Of a DNA stretch of 64,000 bases, positions 58,880 to 64,000 are shown in pieces; the stretch's first letter is position 1; every line of letters starts with the position of its first letter. Source of the stretch: Odontesthes bonariensis (Eukaryota; Chordata; Actinopteri; Atheriniformes; Atherinopsidae); contig NC_134506.1 of NCBI RefSeq assembly GCF_027942865.1, positions 15,274,436 through 15,338,435 of the forward strand, in the 5' to 3' direction. The position numbers were made by a program, and so were the translations under genes. The notes under the pieces were generated by a model, which was not told where the DNA came from, made no database searches, and was given only the letters and a program-made list of their open reading frames with translations.

Positions 58880-58903
58880 GGGGGGGGGGGGGGGGGGGGG
58901 GGG
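58880..58903. repeat. Homopolymer of 24 G
   Basis: An uninterrupted G run in HOMER2 intron 1. On one strand it could form a G-quadruplex; the exact length is also the kind of thing sequencing gets wrong. Confidence 0.9.
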
Positions 58904-61900
58904 AGACATAAATATCATGCAATTCATTTTCACCACATCACTCAGCTTTACTGGAAATAATTACTTTACAATGCTTTTCTTCCCATTAAATGCAATCAAA
59001 CTGAGGATATTCAAACATTGGAATGATATGTTGATGAAAGCTCTCCAGAACTTCTCTGAATTTACAAGATGACTCGGGTTTAGCTTTTTGTCCTTCTAGA
59101 TATGCCATGCTTCATCTGGTCAGTTTATCTGAATACATTTACATATCTAAGAAATCCTTCTTATAATAAATAAACAACTTAAAATTATTGTAAGTGGAAA
59201 TCTGCATAACCTAAAATTGAAAATAAATTAGTAATCATGGCCCAACTCAATATTGACATGGAAACGGCTGCATATCATACCACCTTTGTTTGAGAAGGTT
59301 AAGTAATCTCCCCCTCAGCCGTTTGCTAACCTTTTGATTCAGAAGAGCAGCAGCAGGAGGATGAAGGGCAGGATCAGACTGCCTGTTGAACTCAAATGAC
59401 TGCAGACTAAAAACAGAGATTTTTTCCCTCTTTTATGACATCCAAAGAAATCTCTCTGCAGGCACAGATCATCCTCCCTCTCCTTCACTTGTGCACACCC
59501 ACCCCTAGACACAAATGCCACGGCTAACTCAGGCATGAGGGGCTGAAAGATAAAAGACCTCTTTTCTTATTTCTATATTTTGTATTTAAAGCAAAAAAAA
59601 ATAAAAAAAAAATAGAGCTATATACATCCAACATACACTTTCCTCAACCGGCGTGGGATTTGGTCAGCTAATGTGCCATTATTGTGCTTTCAATAAAGAT
59701 AATTATGATAACAATGACAATAATAATAATAATAATGTTAAATACAGATAAAGAATTCCATATACATGTACTTTTCTCTTTTCATCAGTCATCAGGAGAC
59801 ATATTGCTTCCCACTGACAGTGCAGCTTGTGGTTTTAGAAGACAATGAAAATAAAAAATAAGAAACATCTGCGCAGAATACATTCATGTTTTGCAGTACA
59901 CAACACTGCGTCCAACAATGAAAGAGCACCAGTGCTGAAAGTGGAAACTAGTTGGAGCTCTCCATAATGGACCTAGAAGATTTAAATTGTTCATTGGAAG
60001 CTCTCATTTAAAAAAACTGAGTAAAGGGTTTGTGTTTAAGTAGAGAAGCATCACCAGACCCCTAAAGAACTCAATGGATAGGAATGAAGGATTTGGGCTA
60101 GACAGGCAGGAAGTGGTAATCCTGTTGGAAATTTGCTGTAAAGGCATTTCTCTGCACAAATAGGTTATACTATGTCCCCATGGCTACACTTCTCTTGATA
60201 AAATAGTTGGAAATGTTTAATCACTAAAGATTATTTTTGGTCTATTGCAGTTCTGCTTAACATTTTACTGGTTTGTCCTACAAGTCTTTTTTTCACCAAC
60301 ATAACTATTATGTTTTTTTATATCCTTTACAGTCATCTCACAAGGGTTATCCAACCACATGTGATGACAAAAGTGTTTATTAATGTTCCAAACAGGCACT
60401 ATCCACGCACGGATAAAAAGTGCTGTCAGAACAGAGAGGTGTGAGATTAAAGGAATGGTTCATATGAGAATAACATTTAACAAATCTTTCCTCGGAGGCA
60501 TTTGTTGCACTGCACTGGGTTGGATCAAAAAAAAAAAAAAAAAGTGGCAAGTGACAACAATCATTAGGTCCTGAATCACAAGAGAGCCTCAGGATAAATC
60601 TGTAAATGATCATCAGCTGCATGAAGTGGCTTTGATTCTCAGATTGTTAGTTTAAGGAAGAAATCATGACATAAAACTTCTCGGGGCCAATGTTAGACAG
60701 TTGTGGGATTGGCGTCTTTTCACACTGTTCAACATCTGAAGAGCACTTCAGTGAAAGCAAACTAATGCCAAGTCACAGTGCAATTCATTCACATATCAAT
60801 TTAAAGTAAATGGAATAGAATGATTGATAGCATATGAAGGGTCTATTGCCATCTATACCTGTGATGCAGACATATAATCCCCAATTTTTTACTATAATTT
60901 TTGATTCCACTTAAGAATTTCTTCAAAACCAGCACTGCAAATATATGTGTTTATATGGAACTCAGCTGAACTCTATGCATCAAAGCTTACCAGAAGTAAA
61001 TCAAATGATTGCTATTAGGAGGGTTTCTATTTCAACACATGTAATAGGTAAAGGTAAATATCTCAGCGTTTGATCATCTCTGCTATACAAAGCATTAATC
61101 CGATCTGGCTTCTGCAAACATATCAATGGCAAAGATTCTCTTAAAAAAAAAAAAAAAAGTGTTTTTAGGTTATAAGCATTTACAAATTTGAAAGTGTTTA
61201 TGAAGAGTTAAGTGTTGTGATGCTCTTATTCATAATAATGGAACTGACACATTTTTTCTGATCTGAGCAAATCTTTGATATTCTAACTGAACAGGTGATT
61301 AAGTACATGTTTAAATGGCCTGTTTTTTAGCTATAATAAACAAGCTGCGCCTGTAAATTATCGGCTTCTGATTATGAACAGGTCTGCGTGTTCGCTAATT
61401 TGCACTGCTTCGAGTAGACTGTAGACTGCTTTGGTCATTATTGAAATAAGCAGGTTGTACCTATGTTTGCAGAGCACCACAAACCGGAATGCTGTTCTCA
61501 GAAATGAACGTTCCCCGCAGCATCAGTCCTGATCTGCAAACACATGCCACTTTGCCTGTGATACTCAGTCTGGCCCAAAGTGTCCTGTGCAGCTTTATTT
61601 AGTTGTACATTGTATAGAGACCCCCCCCTTCTGTCTTTAGGCCCATTCTTTGTAAAGCCCCATATGCTTTCGATTAGAGGCCACTGAATTACAAGTCTCT
61701 TATCTCTCCTCAAGTCTTCCCACATGCATGGTTACACACAGGATCTTAGGAGTGAGCTTTTCTCACCAATGTCCAACAGCATCAGTTTTTGTGCTTTAAA
61801 GCATGTTAAATGATCCTACTTTCTAATTCCCTCCTCTAGCCAAATTTTCTTCTCAACCTGCCATTGACTTTCATGACATTAAAGATTTGATCAAAATATG

Positions 61901-62238
61901 TGAAGTATGAAGAGGAGTGCTGAGCTGCACCCAGCAGGGCACCAGCACTTTGATTGACACAGCAAAACATTCATGGTAAACAGAAGCTATTACAAATGTT
62001 ACATTTTTTAGCACTGTGATTTGCCTAGAATAATAAAATTATATCAGACAGACAGGCTGGCACTCTGCAAATATCCATGAGCTAATAAAGCCCTTACTTC
62101 CATTGGGATTATGATTCTCACAGAATTGAAAGCCAAATAAATTCACTGTCCCCTTTAAGCCTAATCTCAGTCTTCATCTGCTTTAGGAACAACAAAATCC
62201 ATTATACAGATCACTGTTGTTTCTCTCGGTGCACATGC

Positions 62239-62242
<4 letters not shown>

Positions 62243-62270
<28 letters not shown>
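62243..62270. repeat. (AC)n microsatellite
   Basis: About 14 AC dinucleotides in HOMER2 intron 1. Confidence 0.9.
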
Positions 62271-62272
<2 letters not shown>

Positions 62273-62444
62273 GACCTTTGCTATGGCAGTGTCTGGGGCC
62301 AGCGCACACTGGTAGGGGAAGACAGGGGAAAGGCCACTGCTGAACACATGAATGCACTCACGTAACTGCTGGTGGAATCCAATGAACTGCTTTTATGAGT
62401 TAAAAAAAGCATTTGGTTGATTGATTTTTTTACAAGATAAAAAG

Positions 62445-62664
62445 GAAAGCAACATTCGTGACTTTCATGACTGCTGAATTCTTTGTCATGCTGGCTGTTG
62501 GGTATTCCCTGTCCCCATCTGGGAGTTTGAATAATTTACAGGTGTAAGAGTGAGTCTGTGAAGGAGGAGCAGGTCTGAGTAAGTGCACACCGTCTGTGCC
62601 TACGTACACCTCCACATCTAGCTGGGGCCTATACACGCTGATGATCCAGTAATCATGTTTAGTG
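62445..62664 (-). other. Exon-like open stretch after a consensus acceptor in HOMER2 intron 1
   Basis: On the minus strand TTCTTTTTCCAG is followed by an open frame beginning (S)TKHDYWIISVYRPQLDVEVY and continuing VGTDGVHLLRPAPPS. The first residues resemble the HOMER2 EVH1 string [11 protein letters not shown] (8 of 11 alike), but the likeness then stops. No recognisable gene continues it. It may be a cryptic exon, a remnant or chance. Confidence 0.25.
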
Positions 62665-64000
62665 CTGGAAAAAGAATCCATTAAAAACCAGGAACTGCAC
62701 TGACGGGTAGATATAACTGAAGACTAAACTGTCAGGAAAGGTATCAGTTCAACCTTTAAATGAAAAACTCTTACCGAGTAAGGCTTTGGATGGTGATTTT
62801 AATACACTGAGTTGTGGTGACACTGCATTTGTTTTCTCTTCACTGAGGCTTCTTTTTGGTATGAGAGAAAACAGCCTTGTCCAGATTCCTGAGTTTAGGA
62901 ATCCACTTCAGGCACATTTGACAAACAAACTGTCTGTCACAGTCACCAAACTCTGTCAGAGGATTTAGAAAACTGGTGCAAAACTGAACTATTTAAATAT
63001 CAGAAATTGAGCGAGCCTGTTTGACAGAAATCTGCAGTCTACAGCTTTTGATATATAATCTGCATTCTTCACTTTCCAACAGAAAGTGAGCATTATGTGG
63101 TCGACTTGACAAGTTAAACATCCAGTAGGCAGCACATAATAACACTCATTAAAAAAGGTAGAGCTGAAACTGGAAATGCTTTAGTGCTTTGATAACAGAC
63201 ACAATCTTACCTATGCAGTTTGGTTCCTTTTACATAGAGATGCAGAACAGTGAAAACCTTTCAGCATTTTGTTTTGCTTTTTTCTGGGAGTATCGTTACA
63301 AAAAGACGTCAAGTCTCAGTAAATGGGTCAGAGATGGCATCAATACACTGGTTTACACCATGCTTGGAGTGTAAAATGGGCAAGGAATGAATAAACAGGT
63401 CAAGTGTGAATATGGTTACGACTGGATGCAGAGCCACAGGCACAATGATATGAATTATTCTGTTATTTGATAGGATATCTCCATTAGTCACTCTGCCAGT
63501 GGAATTTTTATACGGTCAGAAGTAGGTTAAAAAGTTTCCCTCTTTTCCAGAGGCAAAATACAAACCTGTAAACATTCTTCTACCAGCTGCAGAACTGATA
63601 AAATTCCACAACAAGCTTTCCCAGTGTAAAAGTCAACAGAGCACATCAGTTACTTAAAATCCTAATTTTATTAGTGGGATACTTATAACATGCCATCCTT
63701 GGCCTAATGTGTTCAGAAGATTTTAAGGAATGTTCATTTTGTCCACTCAAAAGAACTATACTGACAAAAGCTGCTTTATTCACTTGTCAAATATCCACAG
63801 TGCATTTGGTAGTAGACGACTGAGTGAGAGTGCTCATCTTTCTCTCACCTGCTCTGCAACAACACAAGGCACGATTGGCTTTTCAGTGGGAGAGAATAAC
63901 AAAAGAACATCTTCTCAGTTATAGAAAGAAAACAAGAAAATTCTCCATCAGATCAGTAAAATGTATTGATATAAAAATCAGAGAAAAAAAAAAGATTTTG

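Larger units (their letters stand above)
58018..64000 (-). other. HOMER2 intron 1 (continues beyond the window)
   Basis: Nearly 6 kb without a gene I can support. It contains a G24 run, an (AC)n run, an (AAT)n-like run near 59720 and a curious exon-like stretch at 62445-62664. I searched the minus strand for a HOMER2 first exon (ATGGG followed by a GT donor) and did not find one. Confidence 0.6.

Noticed and set aside
58788-59072. 94-codon frame with a poly-glycine run
   Set aside because: The glycines come from the G24 homopolymer; no other coding feature is present.

Overview
The window is nuclear DNA from a ray-finned (teleost) fish. It holds multi-exon genes with GT-AG introns, vertebrate orthologues with fish-like sequence, and typical teleost repeats (Rex3-like LINE, Tc1 relics, TTAA-flanked foldback elements, L2-type LINE). 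I found no bacterial or viral genes and no CRISPR array. All gene models were joined by hand from splice sites, reading frame and recognisable protein sequence; reading frame is kept across every exon junction.

Layout. (1) 1-4.3 kb: mobile DNA. A Myb/SANT-like transposon gene fragment runs off the left edge. It is followed by a perfect 57-59 bp palindrome and then by a complete 3.3 kb DNA element (938-4239) with 14-bp perfect terminal inverted repeats, a 5-bp target duplication, a two-exon gene for a 248-residue protein I cannot assign, and eight copies of an internal 17-bp motif. This element ends about 240 bp before the start codon of the next gene. (2) 4.4-12.4 kb, + strand: KHDC4 (BLOM7/KIAA0907), 14 exons, 583 aa. 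Two of its introns each carry an H/ACA RNA whose pockets match U2 snRNA; the first is a convincing SCARNA4. (3) 12.5-18.8 kb, - strand: FSD2, 12 exons, 627 aa. Its 3' end meets that of KHDC4 within about 30 bp. (4) 19.8-37.7 kb, + strand: WHAMM, 11 exons, 782 aa, head-to-head with FSD2. Its introns hold a Rex3-like LINE inserted inside a foldback element, a decayed Tc1 copy and two more TTAA-flanked elements. (5) 41.7-58.0 kb, - strand: HOMER2, eight coding exons; only the first few codons are missing and probably lie beyond the right edge. Its large introns hold an L2-type LINE split by a 607-bp MITE, Tc1 relics and simple repeats.

FSD2-WHAMM-HOMER2 is the order seen on human 15q25.2, so this is an ancient vertebrate block; KHDC4 (human 1q22) is a different neighbour here. 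The host genes are not an operon or pathway: KHDC4 is an RNA-binding splicing factor, FSD2 a muscle FN3/SPRY protein, WHAMM an Arp2/3 activator on membranes and microtubules, and HOMER2 a postsynaptic scaffold.
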